Positions 25,179 through 34,980 of a stretch of 64,000 nt of DNA are shown here, in pieces (the stretch's first letter is position 1; each line of letters begins with the position of its first letter). The notes under the pieces were generated by a model, which saw nothing but the letters and a program-made list of their open reading frames with translations, made no database searches and had not been told where the DNA came from. The position numbers and the translations under genes are program-made. Origin of the DNA: Pseudomonas fragi (lineage in GTDB: Bacteria > Pseudomonadota > Gammaproteobacteria > Pseudomonadales > Pseudomonadaceae); assembly GCF_002269505.1 (NCBI RefSeq), contig NZ_NQKQ01000021.1, positions 1-64,000 on the forward strand. The letters are read 5' to 3'.

Positions 25179-26488
25179 GGCACCTTCACAGCACTTGGCG
25201 CAAACAACGCGGCAATGGCCTGAGGATTGGACGGGAAGTAAAAGTGCACATAAGAAGCGGTCATCCGCCCTTCGCGATACACCGCTTCGGCGCCGCGCCC
25301 GCCATTGGGGCTCAGGCCGCGAGCGATGGGCTCAAGCGCGGTGCTGGTCAGCGAATGATGGTAAGTGTGCCCGCGCAACAGCCCTTCAGGCATGTCCACG
25401 GCTTGCAGCGCCAGGGCTGCCAGACGCTTTTGCATCGTCGCCTCCCCTGCCAGCAGCCCCACCAGTTCGGCGCGCTGACCGTCAACATCGGTCAGGGCAT
25501 CGAGCAGGTAAAGCATGCCGCCGCACTCGGCCAGCAGTGGTTTGCCGGCACCGTGGTGCGCGCGAATTGCCGCAAGCATCGGCGCGTTGCGCGACAGCTC
25601 AAGGTGATGCAACTCAGGGTAACCGCCAGGCAAATACAGGCTGTGCGCTTCAGGTAACTGGCTGTCACGGATCGGCGAGAAAAACACCAGCTCGGCGCCC
25701 ATCTCACGTAATAACGCGAGGCTGGCGCCATAAGTGAAGGCAAAAGCTTCGTCGCGGGCCACGGCAATTCGCACACCTGCCAGCAGCGGCTCGACGGCCA
25801 CCGGCTCAGGCGCAGCGAACTCAACCGGCGGTGGCAGCGCTACCTCACAGGTGCTGGCCAAGGCATTGGCTGCGGCATCCAGACGTGCATCCAGGTCATT
25901 CAGCTCGCTGGCCTGCACCAGTCCCAGATGACGGCTTGGCAGTTCGATGCCGGTTTCGCGGGACAGCGCGCCGTACCAACGCAAGCCTTCGGTCAGGCTG
26001 CCTTCGAGCAACTGTGCATGGCGCACGGTGCCAACCCGATTGGCCAGCACCCCGGCAAAAGGCAAGTCCGGCTGATACCGCGCCAGCCCCAGGGCTAACG
26101 CACCAAAGGTCTGCGCCATGGCAGTGCCATCAATCACACCCAGGACCGGCACGCCAAAATGCCGCGCCAGATCGGCGCTGGAAGGGGTGCCGTCAAACAG
26201 CCCCATCACACCTTCAATCAAAATCAGATCCGCCTCACCGGCGGCTTCCCACAGCAGGCGACGACTTTCCTCGGCGCCCACCATCCACAAGTCCACCTGA
26301 TACACCGGCGCCCCGCTGGCGCGCTCCAGGATCATGGGGTCGAGAAAGTCCGGACCGCACTTGAACACCCGCACCTTGCGCCCCTGATTGCGATGCAACC
26401 GGGCCAAAGCAGCCGTAACTGTGGTCTTGCCCTGACCGGAAGCCGGCGCGGCGATCAAAACCGCCGGACAATGACGTGACGCTCTCAT
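25175..26488 (-). CDS. cobB: Cobyrinate a,c-diamide synthase
   Basis: 437 residues. N-terminal P-loop in APASGQGKTTVTAAL, then KCGPDFLDP, and a C-terminal glutamine amidotransferase domain with the cysteine in ECGGMLYLLD (about residues 334-343). It amidates the a and c side chains of (hydrogeno)cobyrinate, preparing the corrin ring for adenosylation. Only 10 bp separate it from cobO upstream, and 4 bp overlap bluB. Confidence 0.95.
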   Translation of the reverse strand: MRASRHCPAVLIAAPASGQGKTTVTAALARLHRNQGRKVRVFKCGPDFLDPMILERASGAPVYQVDLWMVGAEESRRLLWEAAGEADLILIEGVMGLFDGTPSSADLARHFGVPVLGVIDGTAMAQTFGALALGLARYQPDLPFAGVLANRVGTVRHAQLLEGSLTEGLRWYGALSRETGIELPSRHLGLVQASELNDLDARLDAAANALASTCEVALPPPVEFAAPEPVAVEPLLAGVRIAVARDEAFAFTYGASLALLREMGAELVFFSPIRDSQLPEAHSLYLPGGYPELHHLELSRNAPMLAAIRAHHGAGKPLLAECGGMLYLLDALTDVDGQRAELVGLLAGEATMQKRLAALALQAVDMPEGLLRGHTYHHSLTSTALEPIARGLSPNGGRGAEAVYREGRMTASYVHFYFPSNPQAIAALFAPSAVKVP

Positions 26489-26498
26489 ACTTCAACAC

Positions 26499-27110
26499 TC
26501 ACAATTCGATGCCTTTCTGGGCTTTGATCCCGGCCTGGAAAGCGTGTTTGACCACCGCCATTTCAGTCACGGTATCAGCCAGATCAATCAGTTCAGGTTT
26601 GGCGCCACGGCCGGTGACCAGCACATGCTGCATGGGCGGGCGGGCTTGCAGGTCGGCGAGCACCTGCTCCAGGTCGAGGTAGCCGTGCTTGAGCGCGATG
26701 TTCAGCTCATCCAGCACCACCAAACCAATGGACGGGTCGCGCAGCATCTCGCGGGACACTTCCCACGCTGCTTCGGCGGCAGCGATATCGCGCTGACGGT
26801 CCTGAGTTTCCCAGGTAAAGCCTTCGCCCATCACGTGGTAACGCACCTGCTCGGGGAAGCGGCGGAAAAACAGCTCTTCGCCGGTGCTGTTGCGGCCCTT
26901 GATGAACTGCACCACACCGCACTGCATACCGTGGCCCATGGCCCGGGCCAGCATGCCAAAAGCGGAGCTGCTCTTGCCTTTGCCATTGCCGGTCAATACC
27001 AGCAGCAGCCCGCACTCATTGGGCGAGCTGGCAATGCGCTCATCCATGATGGCTTTTTTGCGCAGCATGCGCGCCTGATGGCGTTCGTCGCGTTCGGGGG
27101 ATTCGTTCAT
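26499..27110 (-). CDS. cobO: Cob(I)yrinic acid a,c-diamide adenosyltransferase
   Basis: 203 residues from ATG 27110 (MNESPERDERHQ). P-loop GNGKGKSSSAFGMLARAMG at about 41-59, VVLDELNIAL and VTGRGAKPELIDLAD identify the CobA/CobO type of corrinoid adenosyltransferase. It transfers the adenosyl group of ATP to Co(I). It is the first gene of the operon, with a GGAG ribosome-binding site downstream of a cobalamin riboswitch; a longer in-frame frame into the leader (to 27278) is rejected for that reason. Confidence 0.95.
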   Translation of the reverse strand: MNESPERDERHQARMLRKKAIMDERIASSPNECGLLLVLTGNGKGKSSSAFGMLARAMGHGMQCGVVQFIKGRNSTGEELFFRRFPEQVRYHVMGEGFTWETQDRQRDIAAAEAAWEVSREMLRDPSIGLVVLDELNIALKHGYLDLEQVLADLQARPPMQHVLVTGRGAKPELIDLADTVTEMAVVKHAFQAGIKAQKGIEL

Positions 27111-27199
27111 GGCAGCTCTCCGTTGGGGCTCGATGATGCAAACGGGAGGCGGGGGGAATTCTTGAAAAACACACTGCATCGCCCGCCGCGAGAGTGGTG

Positions 27200-27420
27200 G
27201 ATGGATCAGGCCGGTCTCCGGGCTCACAAGCGGGCGGCTCTGTACGGAGCACCCTTGACCACGCGCCTTCCCGTGCAAAACACAGTGGCACTGAGCGTGA
27301 CTTTGACTCGTTTACCGTTGCGGGGGCAGCGCCGGGATCGTGGCAGTTGTGTGGGTCCAACACGCCCTCACCGGCTTCCCTGTTTCACTCTGTCGACCAA
27401 TGGCCACAGAGCACCTGAAA
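27200..27420 (-). promoter_or_regulatory. Cobalamin (adenosylcobalamin) riboswitch
   Basis: On the minus strand the leader contains, in order, AACAGGGAAGCCGGTG (about 27371-27386), GCTGCCCCCGCAACGGTAA (about 27317-27336) and the B12-box-like GCCCGGAGACCGGCCTGATCC (27202-27223). These are the conserved segments of the cobalamin riboswitch core. It ends about 90 nt before the cobO ATG, leaving room for an expression platform over the ribosome-binding site. It should repress the whole cob operon when cobalamin is plentiful. Confidence 0.93.
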
Positions 27421-27555
27421 CAAGCCGCGAAGGTTAGAGGGTTGGGGGTGGAGCGTCAATTAAAGCTGGCGCCAAAAGGCTATATCCGGCGCCCGGGCTG
27501 AACCTTTAAACAGCTACGCTTCTCTACTACCAGACAAGACCTTATGGAGAATCAC

Positions 27556-28863
27556 ATGCTCAAGCCCCAGCACGCTGTTGTTATCGTACTTGCGGCCGGG
27601 CTGGCTGCCTGCGGCGAGAGTTCAACCCTGCAAGTGGTGGACGGCACCGGGCCTTCGCCGAAACTGCCTGAACCCAACAAGACGCTGATCCCCACCGTCA
27701 ATATCGCCCCGGCGATCGGCTGGGCCAATGGCGCCACACCCACCGCCGCCCAGAGCCTGAAGGTGACAGCCTTCGCCGAAGACCTCGACCATCCGCGCTG
27801 GCTCTATGTCTTGCCCAATGGCGATGTGCTGGTGGCAGAAACCAACGCACCGGCCAAACCGGATGACAGCAAGGGCATCAAGGGCTGGATCGCGGACAAG
27901 GTGATGGCCCGCGCCGGGGCCGGTGTACCTAGCGCGAACCGGATTACCTTACTGCGCGATACCGACCACGACGGCGTGGCCGAAACCCGCACGGCGTTTA
28001 TCGAGAATCTGAACTCGCCCTTTGGTATGACCCTGGTGGGTAACGATCTGTATGTTGCTGACGCCGACAAGCTGTTGCGCTTCCCCTATCAGGCGGGCGA
28101 AAACCACATCAGCGCCAAACCGGTCAAAGTCGTCGACCTGCCGGGCGGGCCGCTGAATCATCACTGGACCAAAAACGTGATCGCCAGCAAGGACGGCAGC
28201 AAGTTGTATGTAACTGTCGGCTCCAACAGCAATGTGGGCGAAAACGGAATGGACAAGGAGCAAGGTCGCGCGGCGATCTGGGAAGTCGACCCCGCCACCG
28301 GCAGCCACCGTATTTTTGCGTCGGGACTGCGCAACCCTAATGGTATGGACTGGGAGCCCACCACCGGCAAGCTTTGGACGGCGGTTAATGAGCGTGACGA
28401 AATCGGCAGTGATCTGGTACCCGACTACATCACATCAGTACAGGATGGCGGCTTCTATGGATGGCCCTACAGCTATTACGGCCAGCATGTGGATGTGCGG
28501 GTCAACCCGCAAAACCCCGAACTGGTAGCCAAAGCCATTGCCCCGGATTACGCCGTTGGGCCACACACTGCGTCTCTGGGCTTGAGCTTTGCCGACGGCA
28601 GCACATTACCAGGCTTTGCTGAAGGCGCCTTTATCGGCCAGCACGGTTCCTGGAACCGCAAGCCGCACAGTGGTTACAAAGTGATTTTCGTGCCCTTTGC
28701 GGCCGGTAAACCTGCGGGCATGCCGATCGACGTGCTGACCGGCTTTCTCAACGCCGACGAAAAAGCCATGGGCCGGCCGGTGGGCGTGGTGATCGACAAG
28801 CAGGGGGATTTGTTGGTGGCTGATGATGTAGGCAACAAGGTTTGGCGGGTGTCGGGAAAATAG
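27556..28863 (+). CDS. PQQ-dependent sugar (L-sorbosone) dehydrogenase-like lipoprotein
   Basis: 435 residues from ATG 27556, which has GGAG 6 nt upstream (an ATG at 27544 overlaps that site). The signal peptide ends in a lipobox, [15 protein letters not shown], so the protein is probably a periplasmic lipoprotein. The rest is a six-bladed propeller of the soluble glucose/sorbosone dehydrogenase family, with [46 protein letters not shown] and [16 protein letters not shown]. Oxidation of a sugar or aldose in a PQQ-dependent way is inferred from family; the substrate is unknown. It is transcribed divergently from the cob operon. Confidence 0.86.
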   Translation: MLKPQHAVVIVLAAGLAACGESSTLQVVDGTGPSPKLPEPNKTLIPTVNIAPAIGWANGATPTAAQSLKVTAFAEDLDHPRWLYVLPNGDVLVAETNAPAKPDDSKGIKGWIADKVMARAGAGVPSANRITLLRDTDHDGVAETRTAFIENLNSPFGMTLVGNDLYVADADKLLRFPYQAGENHISAKPVKVVDLPGGPLNHHWTKNVIASKDGSKLYVTVGSNSNVGENGMDKEQGRAAIWEVDPATGSHRIFASGLRNPNGMDWEPTTGKLWTAVNERDEIGSDLVPDYITSVQDGGFYGWPYSYYGQHVDVRVNPQNPELVAKAIAPDYAVGPHTASLGLSFADGSTLPGFAEGAFIGQHGSWNRKPHSGYKVIFVPFAAGKPAGMPIDVLTGFLNADEKAMGRPVGVVIDKQGDLLVADDVGNKVWRVSGK

Positions 28864-28879
28864 GCCTTCTAATCAAGAG

Positions 28880-28923
28880 CCGCCCTCACCCTCTCCCTAC
28901 GCAGAGGCTTGCGGTGAGGGGCT
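28880..28923. repeat. CCCTCACC-type intergenic repeat, degenerate
   Basis: GCCCTCACCCTCTCCC followed after a short centre by GCGGTGAGGGGC. Related to the better preserved element at 50405-50512. It lies between convergent genes. Confidence 0.6.
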
Positions 28924-28929
28924 CTTGCC

Positions 28930-29469
28930 TTACGGCAACCGTGCCAGATGCTGCTCGTTCGGCAGCACCCGCTTGGCATTCAAATAGGCTTTTTGCCAGT
29001 AGGCCTTGTTCAGGCTGTCCAGCTTGACCGTACCGCCCGTGGCCGGCGCATGTACAAAGCGACCTTCGCCTACGTAAATACCGGCGTGGCTGACCTGAGA
29101 GCCACCATTGGTGGCAAAGAACAGCAGGTCACCGGTTTGCAGCTTGTCCTGGCCGATGTTCTGCGCCTGCATCACGATCATCTCGCGCGTGGTGCGCGGC
29201 AACGAAATGCCCGCAGCGTCGTTGTACACGTACTTGATCAGGCCACTGCAATCAAAGCCTGAGTCCGGGGTGTTGCCGCCCCAACGATAAGGCGTGCCGA
29301 CCAGCCCCAGGGCGCGAAACAGTACGTCTGCGGCGATCGGCGAAGTTTCTTCGGGGTGGCTAATAAATACGACCGGCTTTTGCGCCACAGGAGCTGGCGG
29401 GGTGCGGCTGGCGCAGGCACTGAGCAGTGCTGCTAAGGTGAGGAGAGCAACGCGGGCCATGGTCGACAT
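28930..29469 (-). CDS. NlpC/P60-family lipoprotein (cell-wall peptidase), copy 1
   Basis: 179 residues with a lipoprotein signal (VALLTLAALLSACAS). The NlpC/P60 papain-like domain has the catalytic Cys in DSGFDCSGLIKYVY (about residues 78-91), the His in VSHAGIYVGEGRFVHAP, and the SLPRTTREM segment. Such enzymes cut the gamma-D-Glu to diaminopimelate bond or nearby bonds in peptidoglycan stems. The start may be the first Met or the fourth residue. It is adjacent to a second related gene on the same strand. Confidence 0.88.
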   Translation of the reverse strand: MSTMARVALLTLAALLSACASRTPPAPVAQKPVVFISHPEETSPIAADVLFRALGLVGTPYRWGGNTPDSGFDCSGLIKYVYNDAAGISLPRTTREMIVMQAQNIGQDKLQTGDLLFFATNGGSQVSHAGIYVGEGRFVHAPATGGTVKLDSLNKAYWQKAYLNAKRVLPNEQHLARLP

Positions 29470-29614
29470 AAACAGAATGTTCCTGATTCTGGATACGGCA
29501 ACTCAGGCCGCGAAACCCAAAGCCGCGACAGGGAGGACCCTCGCGGCTTCAGGAATTTAACAATGCGACTGAATTCTAGCTCTTAGCAGCCAAACTTCAA
29601 GTAAGACATTAACT

Positions 29615-30241
29615 TTACTTGCGGGCGACTACGCTCGCAGGAGCCATCGCCAGGGCGCGCTTGGCTTCAATAAAGGTCTTGCTCCAGTAGCTGTCACCCA
29701 GGTTATCAATCCGCACACCACCGCTGCGGCGGCTGCTGGAGTGAATAAACTGGTCATCACCCAGGTAAATCCCGGCATGGCTCACACGGCCACGACCATT
29801 GGTGCTGAAGAACAGCAGATCACCTGGTTTCAAATTATTTCGTGCGACCAGCGGTGCTTTAACGTTGATCATTTCACGGGTCGAACGCGGCAATTGCATG
29901 CCGGCTTCTTCCTTGAACAGATAGCCGATAAAGCCGCTGCAATCGAAGCCAGCTTCAGAGGTGCCGCCAAAACGGTAACGGGTACCGATCAAGGACATGC
30001 CGCGCTCAAGAATGCTGTCAGCCAGAGCTGGCAATTCGTAAGGCTTGCTGTTGGCAGAAAACTCAGCCAGTTCTTTTTCGGTTGCCAGTTCTTCCTGATA
30101 AAGAGCGGAAGTTTGCGAGACCGAAGATGACTTTTGAACCTGAGCCTGGACTACTTGCTGCGACACTGGCGTGTGGGCAGCGCAACCAAACAACAGGGTA
30201 ACGAGTGCGAGGGGCACGAGGGGTGCGAAGCGCTTTAGCAT
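29615..30241 (-). CDS. NlpC/P60-family lipoprotein (cell-wall peptidase), copy 2
   Basis: 208 residues from ATG 30241 (MLKRFAPLVPLALVTLLFGCAAH), with a lipobox LFGC. Its catalytic part parallels copy 1: EAGFDCSGFIGYLFKEEAG, QLPRSTREM and VSHAGIYLGDDQFIHSS. It differs by about 35 extra residues between the lipobox and the catalytic domain, rich in Ser, Gln and Glu, which may be a spacer toward the wall. A GTG 6 bp upstream is an alternative start. A 145-bp gap separates it from copy 1. Confidence 0.88.
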   Translation of the reverse strand: MLKRFAPLVPLALVTLLFGCAAHTPVSQQVVQAQVQKSSSVSQTSALYQEELATEKELAEFSANSKPYELPALADSILERGMSLIGTRYRFGGTSEAGFDCSGFIGYLFKEEAGMQLPRSTREMINVKAPLVARNNLKPGDLLFFSTNGRGRVSHAGIYLGDDQFIHSSSRRSGGVRIDNLGDSYWSKTFIEAKRALAMAPASVVARK

Positions 30242-30465
30242 GGGCACGACCGTGGCTTATTAGAAAAAGTAGCCGCGACTATGCCTTCTATGATCCTCAT
30301 TTGCAAATTCAATCGATCTAAATGTGACTTGAGGGTTTTGTCGTGACATCTAAGGCTTTACACCCTTGACGATAGATTTTGCGTAAACAGCCCTTGGGCC
30401 GCGCAGGATTTCTGGCGCCTGAAAACCGCCAAAAAGGCTGCAGACCGCTGTTTTAAAAGGGGAAG

Positions 30466-31170
30466 TTACCAGCCCAGGGTTTCTTTTAGAAAGGGAATGG
30501 TCAACTTGCGCTGCGCCTGCAAGGACGCCTGATCAAGCCGCTCGAGCAAATCAAACAATGCACTCATGCTACGGGTGCCGCGCGTGAGAATGAAATGCCC
30601 GACTTCGTCGGTCAGGTGCAGGCCACGGCGTGATGCACGCAGTTGCAGGGCACGCAGTTTGTCTTCATCAGACAGGGGGCGCATCTGGAAAACCAGCGCC
30701 ATGGTTAGCCGGGACTTGAGGTCCGCCAGCTTGATCGGCAATTCACGGGGCGAGGTAGAAGCTGCAATCAGCAGGCGCCTACCACTGTCACGCAACCGAT
30801 TGAACAGGTGGAACAGCGCCTCTTCCCAGTCAGCACGCCCGGCTACGGCCTGAAGGTCATCCAGGCAGACCAGTTCGTACTGCTCAAGGTTATCGAGGAT
30901 TTCAATGCCGCGATCCAGCAACTCGGCCAGAGGCAGATAAACCGCCGGCTCGCCCATCTGCTCAAAACGCAGGCAAGCGGCCTGCAGCAGATGCGTACGC
31001 CCCACGCCATGCTTGCCCCACAGGTAAATCAGGCTTTCGGTCCAGCCGGCGTCGGCTTCGCACAGACGTTCGACATAGCCGAGTGCAGCGGCATTGGCGC
31101 CTGGATAGTAATTTATGAAGGTAGCGTCATCACGCAGACGCACACCTAGGGGCAGCTGAATCGGTTTCAT
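30466..31170 (-). CDS. hda: DnaA regulatory inactivator Hda
   Basis: 234 residues from ATG 31170 (MKPIQLPLGVRLRDDATF), short for a DnaA homologue and lacking the DNA-binding domain. It begins with a QLPLGVRL clamp-binding-type motif (residues ~4-11), then a P-loop variant GKHGVGRTHLL and a Walker B VCLDDLQ. Hda with the beta clamp stimulates ATP hydrolysis by DnaA after initiation. The longer in-frame frame to 31248 is rejected because the clamp motif belongs at the N-terminus. The gene has its own 5' region, as a terminator lies between it and perM. Confidence 0.92.
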   Translation of the reverse strand: MKPIQLPLGVRLRDDATFINYYPGANAAALGYVERLCEADAGWTESLIYLWGKHGVGRTHLLQAACLRFEQMGEPAVYLPLAELLDRGIEILDNLEQYELVCLDDLQAVAGRADWEEALFHLFNRLRDSGRRLLIAASTSPRELPIKLADLKSRLTMALVFQMRPLSDEDKLRALQLRASRRGLHLTDEVGHFILTRGTRSMSALFDLLERLDQASLQAQRKLTIPFLKETLGW

Positions 31171-31343
31171 GCTGACTGAACAGTTCAAACGAACCGTTAG
31201 TGGCCTCTGTGTAAGGTTTGAAAAGTTTATACCCGTGTCGCCGGGCACACAATGTAACAGACCACGAGCAAAATCAAAGGTTTGCGTTAAGGTCTTGGAT
31301 TGATTGGGCTTTTTATCACGACTGCAAGCGGCCTCGTCTGCAC

Positions 31344-31377
31344 AAAAAAGGCGGGATCGCCTCGCGACGACCCCGCC
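31344..31377 (-). terminator. Terminator downstream of perM
   Basis: On the minus strand GGCGGG...CCCGCC encloses an additional GTCG/CGAT arm and is followed by TTTTTT, 18 bp after the perM stop. Confidence 0.85.
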
Positions 31378-31394
31378 CCGTCACAGCACCCGAC

Positions 31395-32468
31395 CTACAG
31401 CTGCGGGTCTTCACTGCCTTTATAGACCTGGGAATCCTTGTACATATCCTGCACATGACGTACCAGCACCATGATCACCGCCGCCACCGGCAGCGCCAGC
31501 AACACACCGGTAAAGCCGAACAGCTCACCGCCGGCCAGAATCGCGAAGATCACCGCCACCGGGTGCATACCGATCTTGTCACCCACCAGCAAGGGTGTAA
31601 GCACCGTCCCCTCCAGCGCCTGACCGACCATAAATACCGCCACGATGCCGAGCATCGGGTACAGATCCCCGCCAAACTGGAACAAACCGGCGACCAACGC
31701 CGCACCGATACCGACAATAAAGCCCATATACGGCACGATGGCCGCCACACCCGCCATCAGGCCGATCAACAGCCCCAGCTCAAGGCCGACCAGCATCAGG
31801 CCCGCCGAGTAGATCACCCCCAGCGCCAGCATCACCAGCAACTGCCCGCGCACAAACGCGCCGAGCACGTCGTGACACTCCTTGGCCAGCGACACGATCT
31901 GATCTGCCCGGGCCCGTGGCAACAAGCCGCGAATCTTGGCCATCATGATGTTCCAGTCACGCAACAGGTAGAACGCCACCACCGGAATCAGCACCAGATT
32001 GGCAAGGAATCCGATCAAAGCCAGGCTGGATGCCGTCGCCTGGGACAAGACAATTCCGACAATGTCAGTGGCCTGCCCCATATGCTCGGTGATCGCTGCC
32101 TTGATCTTGTCGAACTTCCAGAAACTGTCACTCAAACCGAACTTGGCCTGCACCCACGGCATTGCCGTGTGCTGCAACCAGTCGAGTATCTGCGGTGCCA
32201 ACTGATAGAGCTTCAACAGCTGCTTGGCCAGCAGCGGTACCAGCACCAGCAACAATGTCATCAAAATGACAGTGAACACGGTAAAGACCGCAACCACGCC
32301 CCAGGTTCTTGAAAGCCCGAACCTTTCCAGCCGGTCGACCACAGGGTCGAACATATAGGCCAGGACGATTGCGACCAGAAAAGGCGTGAGTATCGGATGC
32401 AGGAAATACACAAAAAGGGCGAACCCCAGCGCCACGCCCCACCACACCCACCGTCGCGAATCAGCCAT
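31395..32468 (-). CDS. AI-2E/PerM-family membrane transporter
   Basis: 357 residues from ATG 32468 (MADSRRWVWWGV), with about seven to eight membrane helices: FFLHPILTPF-like opening (here YFLHPILTPFLVAIV), a soluble amphipathic segment (~60-150), and the family signature AIVPYMGFIVGIGAALVAGL followed by GDKIGMHPVAVIFAILAGGELFG. PerM/TqsA family members have been linked to export of small molecules; the substrate here is unknown. An in-frame ATG 12 bp upstream is less likely. It lies 35 bp after the DUF2066 gene on the same strand. Confidence 0.88.
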   Translation of the reverse strand: MADSRRWVWWGVALGFALFVYFLHPILTPFLVAIVLAYMFDPVVDRLERFGLSRTWGVVAVFTVFTVILMTLLLVLVPLLAKQLLKLYQLAPQILDWLQHTAMPWVQAKFGLSDSFWKFDKIKAAITEHMGQATDIVGIVLSQATASSLALIGFLANLVLIPVVAFYLLRDWNIMMAKIRGLLPRARADQIVSLAKECHDVLGAFVRGQLLVMLALGVIYSAGLMLVGLELGLLIGLMAGVAAIVPYMGFIVGIGAALVAGLFQFGGDLYPMLGIVAVFMVGQALEGTVLTPLLVGDKIGMHPVAVIFAILAGGELFGFTGVLLALPVAAVIMVLVRHVQDMYKDSQVYKGSEDPQL

Positions 32469-32503
32469 GAGCCACCCCATCCTTATATAAAGAAGACATC
32501 AAC

Positions 32504-33538
32504 CTACCAGCGGAACCGCAACTGTGCGGCCGGTGCAGCAGCAACGCCAGGCGCTTGTCCTGCATCAGTCACGGCGGAGACCTGCTCCGCCGGTACTTCC
32601 TGCAACTGCGCCAGCCCCAGTTGCGAACGCAACTGCTCGGCGCTGCCGTTCACCTGATACACAATACGATCACCGTCGACACGCTTAAGTTGCGCGCCAA
32701 ACGGCTCAAGTAAGTGCCCCAACTGGGCGTAGCGCTGCAGCGTCATGCCCTGCACCTCCAGCAACTGCTCCGAGGACACCCCCGGTTTGACCGCATAACG
32801 TGGGGCCAGACGCTCGCTCACGGCCAACATCACGGCATCTGCCAGGGCTGCCTGATCCGGTGCCTGAGCGCTGCCCTGCTCCTGCTGGTCACCGACCCAC
32901 AGGCGCCACGTTGCAGTCCACTTGCCATCATCTTCACGGGCATGCACGGCCAGCAGGGCATCAGCCCCGTAACGCTCGGAAGCGTCCTTCAATGGAGCAG
33001 GGTTGCTGCCCTCAAGGTTTTCCGCCGTACCTACCAGTTGTTCACTCAAATCTGCCAGCGGCAAGCGCAATGGCAAGCCACGATGCTGCGCTGCGCGACG
33101 CAAAGGTTCGGCCACGGACTGACCATCGCCGACCAGACTCGAACCCTCGACCGAGTCATTCAGCCACCAGCCGAGCAACGCTGGACGATTGCTGCCCCAC
33201 AGTGACAAACCAGCCTGGCGCAAGGCGCGATCAGTGCTGACCGGATCGAAATCGACCTGCAGGCTTTCCGGCGGGCCGGCGTCATAGCCAAACCGGCTGA
33301 TGATTTGCTGCGGGTCCTTGCGAATCGCCTCAAGCCCGGGGCTTTGCAGCGCCTTGGCATCCCCGGTCAAACGCAGCACCAGGGTCTCCAGGGCTTTTTG
33401 CGTGGCCTGGGTACGCTCATCCGGCGACTGGCTGGCGACCGGCTCGCGCACCTGATACAGACCCGTCAGAATTTCGGCATGACTGGCCAGGCTAAAAAAA
33501 GATAAACAGCCGACAGCTAAAAATTGGCTAAGACGCAT
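32504..33538 (-). CDS. DUF2066 domain exported protein, function unknown
   Basis: 344 residues with a signal peptide (MRLSQFLAVGCLSFFSLASHA) and a DUF2066 domain: LTGLYQVREPVASQSPDERTQA near the N-terminus and ALETLVLRLTGD after it. Members are periplasmic or envelope proteins of unknown role found next to hda and purM in gammaproteobacteria. It heads a DUF2066-perM unit and is divergent from purM. Confidence 0.85.
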   Translation of the reverse strand: MRLSQFLAVGCLSFFSLASHAEILTGLYQVREPVASQSPDERTQATQKALETLVLRLTGDAKALQSPGLEAIRKDPQQIISRFGYDAGPPESLQVDFDPVSTDRALRQAGLSLWGSNRPALLGWWLNDSVEGSSLVGDGQSVAEPLRRAAQHRGLPLRLPLADLSEQLVGTAENLEGSNPAPLKDASERYGADALLAVHAREDDGKWTATWRLWVGDQQEQGSAQAPDQAALADAVMLAVSERLAPRYAVKPGVSSEQLLEVQGMTLQRYAQLGHLLEPFGAQLKRVDGDRIVYQVNGSAEQLRSQLGLAQLQEVPAEQVSAVTDAGQAPGVAAAPAAQLRFRW

Positions 33539-33921
33539 GAAAGATTCCCGATGACAAAAAGCAGCCTGATTAAGGACGCCATAAAAACACTCGAACAGAC
33601 TTCAGACACGGCCACAGCCAAATCATTCACGTCTGAATCGCGTTTTCACGCGGTCATAAAAACTCAAAACATATTGGCTATACCTTATACAGGCCCGCGC
33701 CCGGACCCAAGTACGACTAAAAAAGGTTTTTTTCGACAGATATAACCCTGCCTGTCGGCCCGAGGATGGCCGCTGCCCTTCAAGCCTGATAAAATCGCGC
33801 GCCTTCGCAGACCGGCAACAGCCGGGCACCGTGCAAATGCTCTGCAGCACTCAAAGAGCACTGGCAAGCCTGCCCCCTGAACTCGGTCGATACCCCCGAA
33901 CCCCCCCTAAAGGCCTGGATT
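33539..33921. other. 383-bp divergent region between DUF2066 gene and purM
   Basis: Should hold both promoters and the purM leader. It is AT-richer than its surroundings (33580-33750). An open frame from 33551 (about 64 codons, Lys/Thr/Ser-rich) lacks a ribosome-binding site and is not called. I see no riboswitch and no clear terminator. Confidence 0.5.
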
Positions 33922-34980
33922 ATGAGCAAGCAACCATCCCTGAGCTACAAAGACGCCGGTGTAGACATCGACGCCGGTGAAGCATTGGTCGAACGCATCA
34001 AGAGCGTGGCCAAGCGCACTGCACGCCCGGAAGTGATGGGCGGCCTCGGCGGTTTTGGCGCCCTCTGCGAAATTCCGGCTGGCTACAAGCAGCCTGTTCT
34101 GGTTTCCGGCACTGACGGCGTCGGCACCAAGCTGCGCCTGGCCCTGAACCTGAACAAGCACGACAGCATCGGTATCGACCTGGTTGCCATGTGCGTCAAT
34201 GACCTGATCGTATGCGGCGCCGAGCCTCTGTTCTTCCTTGACTACTACGCCACCGGCAAGCTCAACGTTGAAACCGCAACCCAAGTGGTTACCGGTATCG
34301 GCGCTGGCTGCGAACTGTCCGGTTGCTCGCTGGTTGGCGGCGAAACCGCTGAAATGCCAGGCATGTACGAAGGCGAAGACTACGACCTGGCCGGCTTCTG
34401 CGTTGGCGTTGTAGAAAAATCCGAAATCATCGACGGCTCCAAGGTAGCTGCCGGTGATGCCCTGCTCGCCTTGCCGTCCTCGGGCCCGCACTCCAACGGC
34501 TACTCGCTGATCCGCAAGATCATCGAAGTGTCGGGTGCCGACATCGAAAACATCCAGCTCGACGGCAAGCCACTGACCGACCTGCTGATGGCGCCGACCC
34601 GCATCTACGTCAAGCCGCTGCTCAAGCTGATCAAGGAAACCGGCGTGGTCAAGGCCATGGCCCACATCACCGGTGGCGGCCTGCTCGACAACATCCCGCG
34701 CGTGCTGCCAAAAGGTGCACAAGCGGTGGTTGACGTTGCCAGCTGGCAGCGCCCTGCCGTCTTCGACTGGCTGCAAGAAAAAGGCAACGTGGACGAGCAC
34801 GAAATGCACCGCGTGCTGAACTGCGGTGTGGGCATGGTGATCTGCGTGGCTCAGGCCGACGTTGAAACCGCGCTGAACGTACTGCGTGAAGCGGGCGAGC
34901 AGCCTTGGGTTATCGGCCAGATCGCAACCGCCGCTGAAGGCGCTGCGCAAGTTGAGCTGCAAAACATCAAGGCGCACTAA
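33922..34980 (+). CDS. purM: Phosphoribosylformylglycinamidine cyclo-ligase
   Basis: 352 residues, [19 protein letters not shown]..., with [14 protein letters not shown] (about 70-83), [16 protein letters not shown] and [16 protein letters not shown] typical of PurM. It closes the imidazole ring to aminoimidazole ribonucleotide in the fifth step of purine synthesis. AAAGG lies 8 nt before the ATG. Its stop overlaps the purN start by one base (TAATG). Confidence 0.97.
   Translation: MSKQPSLSYKDAGVDIDAGEALVERIKSVAKRTARPEVMGGLGGFGALCEIPAGYKQPVLVSGTDGVGTKLRLALNLNKHDSIGIDLVAMCVNDLIVCGAEPLFFLDYYATGKLNVETATQVVTGIGAGCELSGCSLVGGETAEMPGMYEGEDYDLAGFCVGVVEKSEIIDGSKVAAGDALLALPSSGPHSNGYSLIRKIIEVSGADIENIQLDGKPLTDLLMAPTRIYVKPLLKLIKETGVVKAMAHITGGGLLDNIPRVLPKGAQAVVDVASWQRPAVFDWLQEKGNVDEHEMHRVLNCGVGMVICVAQADVETALNVLREAGEQPWVIGQIATAAEGAAQVELQNIKAH

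Noticed and set aside
31218-32312. Plus-strand open frame of 364 codons opposite perM
   Set aside because: Gln/His-rich translation with no motif; perM on the other strand has clear membrane helices and family signatures.
33551-33745. 64-codon frame between the DUF2066 gene and purM
   Set aside because: No ribosome-binding site, no homologue recognised and located where promoters are expected.
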